Source of the DNA: Bacteroidetes bacterium RIFCSPLOWO2_12_FULL_35_15
Lineage (GTDB): Bacteria; Bacteroidota; Bacteroidia; 2-12-FULL-35-15
Assembly: GCA_001769385.1 (NCBI GenBank)
Contig: MEPB01000049.1
Span: 157,771-221,770, forward strand
Reading direction: 5' to 3'
Length of the DNA stretch: 64,000 nt
Shown: positions 26,934 through 36,367 of the stretch, in pieces
Numbering within the stretch: the stretch's first letter is position 1
How the letters are laid out: each line of letters opens with the position of its first letter
Program-made: the position numbers and the translations under genes
Notes under the pieces: model-generated
The model's input: only the letters and a program-made list of their open reading frames with translations
Told to the model about the DNA's origin: nothing
Databases searched by the model: none

Positions 26934-28031
26934 TTATTTTAAATAACTAAACATTAGCCCGGCAGTTTTTTTTGAAGCACCCGGGCCACCAAGTTTAGTT
27001 TTTAGTTCAGCATAATTGTTCAACATATTTTTTCTTGAATTCGAATTAAATAATTTATCCAATTCAATTTTAAGATTCGTTTCATTCAATTCGTTTTGAA
27101 TCAGTTCTTTTACAATTTCCTTATCCATTATTAAGTTAACCAACGAAATATATTTTACTTTCACCAATTTTTTTGCAATACAATAGGAGATCGCTCCACC
27201 TTTATAGCAAACTACTTCGGGCACTCCAAATAATGCTGCTTCTAAAGTTGCTGTGCCTGATGTAACCAATGCTGCTTCAGCTTTTTGTAACAATTGATAG
27301 GTTTGATTAAAAACAATTTTTACATCTGCATTTCTAATAAAGGTTTGATAAAATTCTTTATGTTGAGAAGGGGCACCTGCAATTACAAATTGAAAATCAG
27401 GATAGTGTTTTTGCATGGAAAGCATCAGTGGCAATATAGTTGCAATTTCTTGCTTTCTGCTCCCCGGCAATAATGCAACAATAGGTTTGCTCGAATTTAA
27501 GGACAAGGAGTTGTCTTGCAGAGAAAATTGCTGCACGGCATCCAATAAAGGGTGGCCGACAAAATCTACCTGATAATTATAACGCTGATAGAATTCTTTT
27601 TCAAAGGGAAGGATAACGAACATTTTATCTACGATACGTTTTATTTTATGAACACGAGATTCTTTCCATGCCCATACTTGAGGTGAGATGTAGTAAAAAG
27701 TTTTTATCCCTGTTGTTTTTGCATATTCCGCAATTCGCAAATTAAATCCAGGATAATCCACTAATATCAGTACATCTGGTTTATTCTGAGAAATATCCTT
27801 TTTACAGAGGTCAATATTCTTAAAAATTGTGCGGAGGTTCATCAAGACTTCTGTGAAACCCATAAATGCCAGGTCACGATAATGTTTTACGATTGTCGCT
27901 CCTTGTTCTTTCATTAGATCACCACCCCAACAACGAAATTGTGCTTTTGCATCTGAATTTTTCAATTCTTTCATTAAATTGGATGCATGTAGATCGCCTG
28001 AAGCTTCTCCTGCTATGATGTAGTAGTTCAT
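26934..28031 (-). CDS. lpxB: Lipid-A-disaccharide synthase LpxB
   Basis: Glycosyltransferase (GT19) that joins UDP-2,3-diacylglucosamine and lipid X to make the lipid A disaccharide at the inner face of the inner membrane. Diagnostic stretches are IIAGEASGDLHASNLM at the N-terminus, FRCWGGDLM, LVDYPGFNLRIAEYAK, YYISPQVWAWKESR, LPFEKEFYQ, FVGHPLLDAV, ALLPGSRKQEI and LVTSGTATLEAAL. 365 residues is normal. The ATG directly abuts the stop of the small membrane gene before it, so surE, that gene and lpxB form one operon. The gene shows the organism makes lipid A. Confidence 0.96.
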   Translation of the reverse strand: MNYYIIAGEASGDLHASNLMKELKNSDAKAQFRCWGGDLMKEQGATIVKHYRDLAFMGFTEVLMNLRTIFKNIDLCKKDISQNKPDVLILVDYPGFNLRIAEYAKTTGIKTFYYISPQVWAWKESRVHKIKRIVDKMFVILPFEKEFYQRYNYQVDFVGHPLLDAVQQFSLQDNSLSLNSSKPIVALLPGSRKQEIATILPLMLSMQKHYPDFQFVIAGAPSQHKEFYQTFIRNADVKIVFNQTYQLLQKAEAALVTSGTATLEAALFGVPEVVCYKGGAISYCIAKKLVKVKYISLVNLIMDKEIVKELIQNELNETNLKIELDKLFNSNSRKNMLNNYAELKTKLGGPGASKKTAGLMFSYLK

Positions 28032-28307
28032 TTAGCCGATCCGTAGATAATTCGAAAAAAATGTAAGATATGCAATGACCCCCGCCCAAATAAGGGTAGA
28101 AATTAAAACACCTTTCAATCCATTATTTTTCTCCCGTCTCTGATACAAATAAAATGGAATAAGATTAGCGGCAATGCACAGGCTTACATTCACTTTTTTT
28201 AATCCTGTAGTATTTACAAGAAGATAATAAAGAGAGTAAAAAATTATCGGAGTAAGAATACCAAGTAAAATACCTACCCAAGTTTTATCCCAATCAAAGT
28301 TTTTCAT
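28032..28307 (-). CDS. Small membrane protein between surE and lpxB
   Basis: 91-residue protein with three hydrophobic segments (WVGILLGILTPIIFYSLYYL, VSLCIAANLIPFYLY and GVLISTLIWAGVIAYLTFF) and a positively charged loop (QRREKNNGLK). I know no assigned function. Its position is tight: 12 bp after surE and no gap before lpxB. That makes it a real operon member, possibly linked to envelope or lipid A steps; this is context only. Confidence 0.8.
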   Translation of the reverse strand: MKNFDWDKTWVGILLGILTPIIFYSLYYLLVNTTGLKKVNVSLCIAANLIPFYLYQRREKNNGLKGVLISTLIWAGVIAYLTFFSNYLRIG

Positions 28308-28319
28308 TTTACGATCAAT

Positions 28320-29093
28320 TTAAATTTTCCATTTTTCAATTTCTTTTATTGCTTTATGGGCCGTCATATCAAACTGCGTTGGAACAATAGAAACATAATT
28401 ATTTTCTAAAGCCCATATATCTGTATCTTTTTGGTCCTTGTCAAAATTTTCGAATTTGCCGGTGAGCCAGTAATAAGGTTTTCCGTGAGGATCAAAACGT
28501 TCATCTAACTCTTCTATCCAATTGGCTTTTGCCTGACGACAAATTTTAATTCCTTTTATTTCATCAAATTTTAATTTCGGAATGTTTACATTCAGACACA
28601 CCCCTTTGGGCAAGCCATTTTTTAATACACTTTCAGAGACTTTTTTAACGATCTTTTTTGATGCATCAAAATCGGCATTGATGGAAAGGTCGCACAATGA
28701 AAAACCGATGGAAGGAATATTCTCAATGGATCCTTCAACAGCAGCCGACATTGTTCCTGAATAGATCACATTGATGGAACTGTTTGCCCCATGGTTTATT
28801 CCTGATACGCAAAGATCAGGTTTGCGGGGTAATATTTTATTCACCGCAAACTTTACACAATCTACCGGAGTTCCGGTACAACTGTATTCATCCATTACAT
28901 CATAAATTTTTACTTTATTGATTCGCAGGGTGGCGTTTATGGTGATGGCGTGTCCCATTCCTGATTGAGCCTTATCGGGTGCAACCACCACCACATCCCC
29001 AAGTGTTTTCATTACTTCTACTAAGGCTGCTATACCGGGAGCTGTAATGCCATCATCATTGGTTACTAAAATTAGGGGTTTTCGTTTTTTCAT
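28320..29093 (-). CDS. surE: 5'/3'-nucleotidase SurE
   Basis: Metal-dependent phosphatase that dephosphorylates nucleoside monophosphates, often linked to stationary-phase survival. The metal site is visible at the start (PLILVTNDDGITAPGI, with the Asp pair) and in SGINHGANSSINVIYSG; the family blocks TPVDCVKFAV and GFSLCD also fit. 257 residues with ATG 29093. A TTG/ATG further up at 29111 would add six residues but runs through the -7 box. It heads the surE-(membrane gene)-lpxB operon, an order common in Bacteroidota. Confidence 0.95.
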   Translation of the reverse strand: MKKRKPLILVTNDDGITAPGIAALVEVMKTLGDVVVVAPDKAQSGMGHAITINATLRINKVKIYDVMDEYSCTGTPVDCVKFAVNKILPRKPDLCVSGINHGANSSINVIYSGTMSAAVEGSIENIPSIGFSLCDLSINADFDASKKIVKKVSESVLKNGLPKGVCLNVNIPKLKFDEIKGIKICRQAKANWIEELDERFDPHGKPYYWLTGKFENFDKDQKDTDIWALENNYVSIVPTQFDMTAHKAIKEIEKWKI

Positions 29094-29098
29094 TATAA

Positions 29099-29106
29099 CA
29101 AAAATA
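29099..29106 (-). promoter_or_regulatory. -7 box TATTTTTG five bases before surE
   Basis: TATTTTTG on the minus strand, then TTATA and the surE ATG at 29093. As with two other genes in this window, the spacing would give an mRNA with almost no leader. Confidence 0.5.
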
Positions 29107-29242
29107 CTCATTATTAATCAGTTGAAATAATAAGCTGTCAAAATAGATTCACACTTCATTGTTGATAAAAAACAGAATAGAATCCGGTATTATTAACCGG
29201 ATAAGACTTCATGAAATTTTGTTTAAATTAAAAAGTAAACTG

Positions 29243-29250
29243 TAATTTTG
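29243..29250 (+). promoter_or_regulatory. -7 box TAATTTTG for ispH
   Basis: TAATTTTG fits TAnnTTTG. It stands 25 bp before ATG 29276 and abuts an in-frame TTG at 29252, which argues for the ATG as the real ispH start. Confidence 0.5.
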
Positions 29251-29275
29251 TTTGAGCAATAAAATTGACACATTA

Positions 29276-30499
29276 ATGAAAAATTTTCAAATACCAGAAT
29301 TTTATAAAAGCAAAGTAATTTCAAAAGTTAAAGAAATTCGTAAAGAAAACGATCCTCGCAAAAAAGATTTCAATCCGACTATTCTTGACTTCGGGCCGGT
29401 TCGTTTTCATATTGCCCGCCATTTTGGCTTTTGTTATGGGGTTGAAAATGCTATTGAAACAGCTTATAAAGCCATTGAAGAAAATGCCGATAAGCGTATT
29501 TTTTTACTGAGTCAAATGATCCATAACCCGGATGTAAACAATGATCTGTTAACCCGTGGAGTGAAATTTTTGATGGATACAGCAGGAAACCAGATTATTC
29601 CATTTTCTGAATTAACAAAGGATGATATCGTAATTATTCCCGCATTTGGTACTACATTGGAAATTGAAAAGCAGCTAACCAATATTGGAATAGCAGTTCA
29701 TCATTATGATACTACTTGCCCATTTGTGGAGCGCGTTTGGAAGAAATCAGAAAACCTTGGGGAAGAAAATTATACCATCATTATACATGGAAAATACAAA
29801 CACGAAGAAACCCGTGCAACATTTTCAAGAAGTGAAAAAAATGCCCATTCCATTATTGTTAAAGACATTGCAGAGTCACGTATTTTAGGAAAATTTATCA
29901 AAGGTGAACTATCGATGGAGGAATTTGAAAAAGTATTCGAGGGAAAACATTCCGATAATTTTGATGCAACAAAACATTTGACTCGGGTAGGAGTGATCAA
30001 CCAAACAACAATGCTTGCCACTGAAACACAGGAAATTGCAGATTATTTTAAAAATCTGATGATCCAAAAATATGGCCTGGAAACTATTAAAGAACATTTT
30101 GCTGATACACGGGATACCTTGTGTTATGCTACCAACGAAAATCAGGAAGCTACTTATGGGTTACTTAAAGAAAAAGCTGACCTGGCAATTGTGGTTGGAG
30201 GTTATAATAGCTCTAATACATCCCATATCGTTGAATTGTGTGAACAGAAATTACCAACCTATTTTATTTCTTCAGAGAAGGAAATTGTTTCTCAAAAGCA
30301 AATTTTCCATTTTGATTTTACAAAGCAAGTCCGTTTATCAACGGAAGATTATTTACCCTTAAAACTACCGGTAGATATCCTGCTAACCAGTGGCGCATCT
30401 TGTCCGGATTCAGTTGTGGAGGCTGTTTTACGAAAACTTCTTTCGTTTTTTGATTCCTCAAAAAAAATTGAGGAAGTAATGAATAAAATTACTTTATAA
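29276..30499 (+). CDS. ispH: 4-hydroxy-3-methylbut-2-enyl diphosphate reductase IspH (LytB)
   Basis: Last enzyme of the MEP isoprenoid pathway: reduces HMBPP to IPP and DMAPP with a [4Fe-4S] cluster. The three cluster cysteines are in place: Cys53 in GFCYGVENAIE, Cys148 in TTCPFVERVW and Cys376 in SGASCPDSVVE. Other substrate contacts are seen in HNPDVNNDL, VINQTTMLATET and the NSSNTSH-like GYNSSNTSHIVEL. At 407 residues it is the longer form with an N-terminal extension (about 45 residues) and an internal insertion, a shape common in Bacteroidota. It is followed by a small MITE-like element. Confidence 0.95.
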   Translation: MKNFQIPEFYKSKVISKVKEIRKENDPRKKDFNPTILDFGPVRFHIARHFGFCYGVENAIETAYKAIEENADKRIFLLSQMIHNPDVNNDLLTRGVKFLMDTAGNQIIPFSELTKDDIVIIPAFGTTLEIEKQLTNIGIAVHHYDTTCPFVERVWKKSENLGEENYTIIIHGKYKHEETRATFSRSEKNAHSIIVKDIAESRILGKFIKGELSMEEFEKVFEGKHSDNFDATKHLTRVGVINQTTMLATETQEIADYFKNLMIQKYGLETIKEHFADTRDTLCYATNENQEATYGLLKEKADLAIVVGGYNSSNTSHIVELCEQKLPTYFISSEKEIVSQKQIFHFDFTKQVRLSTEDYLPLKLPVDILLTSGASCPDSVVEAVLRKLLSFFDSSKKIEEVMNKITL

Positions 30500-30527
30500 T
30501 CTCTTGATTAATTTGTCTTCCATGTTA

Positions 30528-30630
30528 TACCAATGCTTGATATGGAATTAATCCAACGCACGCCTCCCTCTTGGAGAGGGATTAAGGGTGAGGTGAAAAC
30601 AAATGGACTAGCTCATATTAAGCATTGGTA
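30528..30630. mobile_element. MITE-like element, 103 bp, TTA target duplication
   Basis: Ends TACCAATGCTTGATATG and CATATTAAGCATTGGTA are inverted repeats with one mismatch over 17 bp. Both sides carry TTA (30525-30527 and 30631-30633), a likely 3-bp target duplication. The centre holds CCTCCCTCTTGGAGAGGG, a small palindrome. No coding potential. Its ends differ from those of the 162-bp MITE family, but the target preference is the same. Confidence 0.7.
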
Positions 30631-30735
30631 TTAAATAGCATGAAAAGGAATAGAATATTTGAAAAAAATAATAAGAGTTCTAAATTTCTGTTTATTACCT
30701 AAATATTTTTATATTTATAAAAAATAAACACTTTT

Positions 30736-31743
30736 ATGAACGCTAGCCTTCCGTTTTGTAAAGTTAACCATATAGCCACTTTTTTCTTAATCATATTTTT
30801 TAATGTCTTATCTATTGCCTCAACTATAGCTAATCCGATTGTACAAAAGGAATATGTATTAGAGTTTTACGGTAAAGCAAAATTCAATGGGAAACCGATA
30901 GAAGGTGTAAATTTTGAATTAAAAAAAGAGGGTGCCACTATTTCAACTCAGCAAACTAAACGGAGTGGAAAATTTGAATTTGAAATTCCGATTTCGACAG
31001 CCAATAAGAACACTGAATATGTAATTAATGTTTCCAAAAAAGGTTTCTTAACAAAAAAAATTAGTGTGAATACTTTTATTCCCCAGCAAGAAATTTCAGA
31101 AAACCACCTTACCAAGTTTATATGTATTATCGAAGAATTAGTGATGATAGAATTTAATGAGAACGAAATAGTGCTTGTAAATCCTTCAGCTAGATTTAGA
31201 TGGGAAACGAATTTAAAGGAATTTACTTATGATGTGGAATTTGCTAAAACTGCAAAAAAAGAAGAGCAGATGTTGTTGGAAAATCCTGAAAAATATTCAG
31301 AATATATTGAAAGTAAAAAACCGGCAAAATCGAATAATATTGTAACTAAAGAAAAGGAAAAAGTGAATGTAGAAACTAACAAAATGAATGATGCTAAATC
31401 TATAAAAGATAAAACGGTTAAAGAAAATATTGATTCAAAGAACAATCGAATGACTGCAGTGGATGAGGCTGTTGGAACGGAGTTGCAATTGGAAAAAATT
31501 GAAAAAAAATTTATTACCTCAGAAAAAGAAGAAATGGCGGACAAAGAAATAGTTGTGAAAATTAATGCACGTAAAGAAATAAAAAAAGAAGAAAATCTTC
31601 TCTTTTTGAAGGAGCAGGAAAAAGAAAAAGAGGTAAAGGCCAACAAGGATGCAAAGTACAGCGGGAATAACCGGTTTAGCAGAATGAACGAAGCTCTTGG
31701 AGAAGAAGAATTAAAAAAGAAAGAGCTGAAAATTAAAAAATAA
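30736..31743 (+). CDS. Exported protein with CarboxypepD-reg-like domain and charged tail
   Basis: 335-residue protein. The N-terminus has a long hydrophobic stretch (HIATFFLIIFFNVLSIAS) that could be a signal peptide or anchor. Residues ~40-135 look like a carboxypeptidase regulatory-like beta-sandwich (YGKAKFNGKPIEGVNFELKK, SGKFEFEIPI, YVINVSKKGFLTKKI). The last ~190 residues are highly charged, Lys/Glu-rich and disordered or helical. I do not recognise a family. It stands 88 bp before the propeller-SpoIIE sensor gene on the same strand, so the two may share a transcript. Possible sensor or wall-spanning linker; unproven. Confidence 0.7.
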   Translation: MNASLPFCKVNHIATFFLIIFFNVLSIASTIANPIVQKEYVLEFYGKAKFNGKPIEGVNFELKKEGATISTQQTKRSGKFEFEIPISTANKNTEYVINVSKKGFLTKKISVNTFIPQQEISENHLTKFICIIEELVMIEFNENEIVLVNPSARFRWETNLKEFTYDVEFAKTAKKEEQMLLENPEKYSEYIESKKPAKSNNIVTKEKEKVNVETNKMNDAKSIKDKTVKENIDSKNNRMTAVDEAVGTELQLEKIEKKFITSEKEEMADKEIVVKINARKEIKKEENLLFLKEQEKEKEVKANKDAKYSGNNRFSRMNEALGEEELKKKELKIKK

Positions 31744-31831
31744 TTTAATAAAGTCAGACTAAAATTAAATTACAGTTCTCCGGGAGAAATCTCTTTTAAA
31801 ATTTTGAAATAATCTGAAATTAAATAGTACC

Positions 31832-34800
31832 ATGAATCTACTCTCTCCTTTTTGTCGCAGCTTACTAGTATCGATACTATTAATAGTCTCGCAGGTTATT
31901 TTCTCACAAACAAGTAATTTTATTTATTTCGGAATTGAAAATGGGTTGCCACAATCCGGGATTCATAATATTCTACAAGATAAAAAAGGGAATTTGTGGT
32001 TGGGAACCATGGATGGTGTTTCTAAATACAATGGACAAACTTTTAAAAATTATAATAAGGACCAGGGGATGGCTGAAAACTGGGTTACAGCAAGTCTTTT
32101 GGATAGCAAAGGGGATATTTGGTTTGGACATTGGGCTGGAGGGATTTCTTTTTACGATCAGGTAAAAGACACCATTATAAATTTTAATGATAAAGATATT
32201 AGTAAATCAATTATTGCTATTTGTGAAGATAGATCCGGGAACTTCTGGTTTGGTACAGAAGGAATGGGAATTGTAAAAATTAATGCCACCGACAAAAAAC
32301 TTTTTTTTCTGAATACCAAAGATGGTTTAAGCGGTAATACTGTTTCGTCCATCATTTGTGATAAAAATGGATTCCTCTGGATCGCTACTGATGGCGGGAT
32401 AACAAAATATAATACAACTGAAAAAAATATAGACAAAGCCATCGAACAGATTACCGTAAAAGATGGTTTGCCTAGTAATGATCTTACCGCGATCTTACAA
32501 GATAATAATGGAACAATCTGGATAGGAACAAAAGATAAAGGCTTGATAAAATATGATGTCAATACCAAACAGGTTTTAAACTTCAGAACAGAAAATGGTT
32601 TGACAAATGATAATATAAAAACGATGTATGAAGATTCCGATAAAAACATCTGGATCGGCACACTTGGCGGAGGGATCTCCTATTTCAATGAAAATCAAAG
32701 TATCAATAATAATTCATTGGATCAATTAACCTTTAAAACCTTTACTACAAAAGAAGGATTATGCAATAACAAAGTACTTTCTGTTTTTCAGGATCGGGAA
32801 AAAAATCTTTGGATTGGAACCTTCATCGGACTGAATCAATTACGAACCGAACATTTTGAAATTTATGGTGCAGCTCAGGGCTTGAGCAATTCTTTGATAT
32901 GGTCCATTATAAAAGATAAGGAAGGTTTTTTATGGATGGGAACAGAGAATGGCTTGATGAAATATAATCCGAGAAGAAGAGAGAGCGATCAAACAATTCA
33001 AACAATAACAAATAAAGAAGGTCTTGCGAATAATAATATTGTCGCCTTGTATGAAGACAATGAAGGATTTATTTGGGCCAGTAACTGGGGTGCAGGTGTT
33101 TGCAGGGTAAATAAAGCGGATGGGAAAATCGAAAAATTCAACACTTCGAATGGCTTGCCATCAAATGATGTTTCCACCATTATTGGTGATAAAGAAGGTA
33201 ACATCTGGATAGGTACTGATAAAGGCGGTTTGGCAAAATATACTATTCAGACAAAAACTTTTGAACTGTTCACTTCCGCAAATGGAATAGGAAACGATCG
33301 TATTTACACCTCTTTCCGGGATAAAAATAATAATCTCTGGTTTGGTACACTGGGTGGTGGAATAACTAAATACAATGGAAAAATTTTCCATACTTTTTCT
33401 GAAAAAGAAGGATTGAGCCACACCTTTGTAATTTGTATTGCAGAAGACAGAGAAGGAAATATTTTGGCCGGAACCTATGGTGGTGGAATTTATAAATTTG
33501 ATGGAACTTCATTCTCCCGCTTTCAGATTAACCCTAGTGTACGCTCATTTTCACCATTTCTGATGTTTGCTGATAAAGCTGACAATTTGTGGATCGGGAC
33601 AAATGCCGAAATTGATAAATATAATTTTAAAACAAAAAAGTTACAACGATATGATAAAGAAGAAGGCTTTCTGGGAGTTGAAGTAAATCCAAATGCAGTT
33701 TGTGCTGACAATGAAGGAAATATTTGGTTTGGAAGTGTTATAGGTGCCGTAAAATACAATCCCAAAAAAGATAAGTTCAATACCTTCGAACCAATTACTG
33801 CAATTACTGGGTTACAAGTGTTCTTTAAAAATACCGACTTCCCTGCAGATGCTACTTTCGAGTATAATCATAATCAAATTTCATTTAGCTTTATTGGTGT
33901 AAGCCTAACCAATCCTCGAAATATTCGCTATCAAACAAAACTGGTGGGATTCGAATCTGACTGGTCACCAATAGTGAAAGAAAATTTTGTCACCTTTAAT
34001 AATCTTCCTCCAGGCTCATATTCCCTGTTGGTTAGAGCATCCAATAGCGATGGCGTTTGGAACTCCAAACCGATATCCTACAGTTTCAAAGTTTTACCGC
34101 CTTTCTGGAAAAAAGCATGGTTCTTTATCGTTGCAGGCTTCCTTCTTGTTCTATCTATTTATGTCATATTCAGATTACGATTGCGTTCCATTCGTAACGA
34201 AAATAAATTACTGGAACTAAAAGTAGAAGAAAGAACCGAAGAACTGAAACAGCAAAATACTGAATTAGAAAGACTTTCAATTGTTGCCAGCGAAACTGAT
34301 AACGGGGTATTGATCTTTGATTCCGAGTATACTATTGAATGGATAAATGCTGGCCTTACCCGAATGACAGGTTATACATTGGAAGAATTTAAAAGAACAA
34401 GAGGTGAAAACTTAATGGTGATGAGTAAAAATCCTCTGATCTCAAAAATGATCCAACAAAGTATTGAGGAACGCAAATCAGTACAATACGAAACTATCAA
34501 TAAAATTAAGAACGGGGAAGAGATCTGGATCCAGTCGAATCTTACTCCGATATTCGATAATGAAGGTAAGTTGAAAAAAATGGTTGCCATTGAGATCAAT
34601 ATCAATGAGCGAAAAAAAGCAGAAAAAATTATCACCGAAAAGAATGAAGAGCTTTGGAAAATGAGTACTATGCTGATGAAGCAGAAGGAGCAAGTGGAAA
34701 ATCAGAATGCTGTTATTCAACAAAAAAATAAAGATATTACCGATAGTATTGTATATGCAAAACACATTCAGGATGCTATTTTACCTCAAAAAAAAGAAAT

Positions 34801-35515
34801 ACATCAATATTCAAAAGATCTCTTTATTTTTTATCAGCCACGTGATATTGTAAGTGGAGATTTTTATTGGTTCACTAAAACAGAAAAAAATTCGAATCCT
34901 GTATATATTATTGCTGCTGCTGATTGTACCGGTCATGGTGTGCCTGGAGCATTCATGAGTATGATCGGGCATACTTTGCTTAATCAAATTGTACATGAGA
35001 AAAAAATTCAGACCCCGGCCGAAATATTAACTCTTCTCGATCATTTGATCAAAGTTTCATTAAAGCAAGATCATATAGATGCCAGCTCCTGGGATGGAAT
35101 GGACGTAGCATTGTGCTCTTTTGAATTCGACAGAGATACAAAACAAATTATTTCAATGGAATATTCGGGTGCATTACGCCCCTTGTATCATATTAGTGAT
35201 GGTGTGTTGGAGGAAACACATCCCAATAAATATCCAATTGGAGGGTTTTTAGTTGATGAAAGAAAAGATTTTGTGAATCATAAAATTATTCCCAAAAAAG
35301 GAGATACCTTTTATATTTTCTCAGATGGGTATGCCGATCAGTTTGGTGGTGTTGATGGAAGAAAATTCATGACCCGTAAATTAAAAAATAATTTATTGGC
35401 CATGCAGCATCTGCCAATGGATGAACAGGAAAAAGAACTGGAACGTGAATTTATAGAATGGAAAGGTAAACAGGAGCAGGTGGATGATATTATGGTTATT
35501 GGGATCAGGGTTTGA
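31832..35515 (+). CDS. Propeller sensor with PAS and SpoIIE (PP2C) phosphatase
   Basis: 1227-residue membrane sensor. The signal peptide ends VIFSQ. About 12-14 two-component-regulator propeller repeats ('N.WIGT..GG..KYN') form periplasmic beta-propellers to about residue 660, then a Y_Y_Y domain (about 667-755) and a membrane helix (about 762-785, AWFFIVAGFLLVLSIYVIF). Inside the cell come a coiled coil, a PAS domain (about 811-927, IEWINAGLTRMTGYTLEEF) and a SpoIIE/RsbU phosphatase (about 998-1227: DIVSGDFYW, DCTGHGVPGAFMS, MDVALC, FSDGYADQFGG). Extracellular ligand binding should control dephosphorylation of an anti-sigma-antagonist type protein, but no anti-sigma or STAS gene is adjacent. 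A LuxR-type regulator follows. Confidence 0.92.
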   Translation: MNLLSPFCRSLLVSILLIVSQVIFSQTSNFIYFGIENGLPQSGIHNILQDKKGNLWLGTMDGVSKYNGQTFKNYNKDQGMAENWVTASLLDSKGDIWFGHWAGGISFYDQVKDTIINFNDKDISKSIIAICEDRSGNFWFGTEGMGIVKINATDKKLFFLNTKDGLSGNTVSSIICDKNGFLWIATDGGITKYNTTEKNIDKAIEQITVKDGLPSNDLTAILQDNNGTIWIGTKDKGLIKYDVNTKQVLNFRTENGLTNDNIKTMYEDSDKNIWIGTLGGGISYFNENQSINNNSLDQLTFKTFTTKEGLCNNKVLSVFQDREKNLWIGTFIGLNQLRTEHFEIYGAAQGLSNSLIWSIIKDKEGFLWMGTENGLMKYNPRRRESDQTIQTITNKEGLANNNIVALYEDNEGFIWASNWGAGVCRVNKADGKIEKFNTSNGLPSNDVSTIIGDKEGNIWIGTDKGGLAKYTIQTKTFELFTSANGIGNDRIYTSFRDKNNNLWFGTLGGGITKYNGKIFHTFSEKEGLSHTFVICIAEDREGNILAGTYGGGIYKFDGTSFSRFQINPSVRSFSPFLMFADKADNLWIGTNAEIDKYNFKTKKLQRYDKEEGFLGVEVNPNAVCADNEGNIWFGSVIGAVKYNPKKDKFNTFEPITAITGLQVFFKNTDFPADATFEYNHNQISFSFIGVSLTNPRNIRYQTKLVGFESDWSPIVKENFVTFNNLPPGSYSLLVRASNSDGVWNSKPISYSFKVLPPFWKKAWFFIVAGFLLVLSIYVIFRLRLRSIRNENKLLELKVEERTEELKQQNTELERLSIVASETDNGVLIFDSEYTIEWINAGLTRMTGYTLEEFKRTRGENLMVMSKNPLISKMIQQSIEERKSVQYETINKIKNGEEIWIQSNLTPIFDNEGKLKKMVAIEININERKKAEKIITEKNEELWKMSTMLMKQKEQVENQNAVIQQKNKDITDSIVYAKHIQDAILPQKKEIHQYSKDLFIFYQPRDIVSGDFYWFTKTEKNSNPVYIIAAADCTGHGVPGAFMSMIGHTLLNQIVHEKKIQTPAEILTLLDHLIKVSLKQDHIDASSWDGMDVALCSFEFDRDTKQIISMEYSGALRPLYHISDGVLEETHPNKYPIGGFLVDERKDFVNHKIIPKKGDTFYIFSDGYADQFGGVDGRKFMTRKLKNNLLAMQHLPMDEQEKELEREFIEWKGKQEQVDDIMVIGIRV

Positions 35516-35578
35516 TGGTTAAATAAAATTTTCTTATGCTTTGGAAGGAAAATATTATGTATAATTGAATCATACGAA

Positions 35579-35602
35579 ACCGCCTGTTTAAATTTAGGCG
35601 GT
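35579..35602. terminator. Hairpin after the SpoIIE sensor gene
   Basis: ACCGCCT, a 10-base AT loop and AGGCGGT make a stable stem 64 bp after the stop. The T-run that would mark a classical terminator comes only about 20 bases later (35624-35631), so termination is likely but not certain. Confidence 0.5.
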
Positions 35603-35669
35603 GAGCGAGGGGAGGCAGAGCATTTTTTTTGAAAGACTTTTTTAAAAAATATCAATAAAATTATTCAAA

Positions 35670-36002
35670 ATGAAAAATAAGACTTTAACTAAAACTGAAA
35701 TTAAAATTCTCTCCAAGACCCTAAAGATGATAATTGAGTTTAAGGAACCCAAAATAATTTCTGGTTTAGAGTCGAGTCTTAAATCAGTCCTGCTTAAAAA
35801 TAAATCGTTCACAGAGAAAGAAATTAAAGTTATCAGACTGATATGTGAGGAATATACTAACAAAGAAATTGGGGCCAAACTTGGATTAAGCATGAAGACA
35901 ATAGATAACAGACGTGCAGTAATTTTGAGAAAAACAAAATCGAGGAACACTGTTGGTGTTGTAAAATATGCAATTAAGCATAAGTTATTTGTTTTAAAAT
36001 AA
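35670..36002 (+). CDS. LuxR/GerE-type HTH regulator without receiver domain
   Basis: 110-residue DNA-binding protein. The C-terminal half is a LuxR-type helix-turn-helix: FTEKEIKVIRLICEEYTNKE, GAKLGLSMKTIDNRRAVIL and a closing helix TVGVVKYAIKHKL. The N-terminal ~45 residues are Lys-rich and too short for a response-regulator receiver domain. It lies 155 bp behind the sensor phosphatase gene in the same direction and is a candidate output of that sensor, though no phospho-acceptor is present. The ATG at 35670 is the only reasonable start. Confidence 0.82.
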   Translation: MKNKTLTKTEIKILSKTLKMIIEFKEPKIISGLESSLKSVLLKNKSFTEKEIKVIRLICEEYTNKEIGAKLGLSMKTIDNRRAVILRKTKSRNTVGVVKYAIKHKLFVLK

Positions 36003-36367
36003 TGCTGCTGACTATTTATTCAAGATAATATTTCGAAATTTTACTTCGGAGGAGGTTGTGTCATGATATTTTGGTGTAGCAAAAAGTTTTTCAAAATGAA
36101 GGTCGGCTTTTCAGCCGAAATTCTTTCATAATAGCAGTTAGCTATGCTTGGGATAAAAAAACTAATCATTTTGTTTTATTAAAGATAGACAGATCTATAA
36201 AGTCACAATAAAGGGAAATAAAAAAGATCTCCAGGTAGAATATAAATAGTTTCAAAAGATACTTATGGGATTTTACATTCGAATGTGGAAGACTATCGTG
36301 CTTCAATTCATGGTGAAATAGAGTGTTACATTCAAGCTCAATAATTAAAATCGCTAACAGCAAAAAT
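36003..36367. other. 365-bp non-coding gap with a short hairpin
   Basis: No supported gene on either strand. The only structure seen is TCGGCT-TTTC-AGCCGA near 36104-36119, a short stem followed by TTCTTTC. A minus-strand frame across 36166-36660 is the antisense of the Imm5-like gene and is not believed. The rest is featureless AT-rich sequence. Confidence 0.5.
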
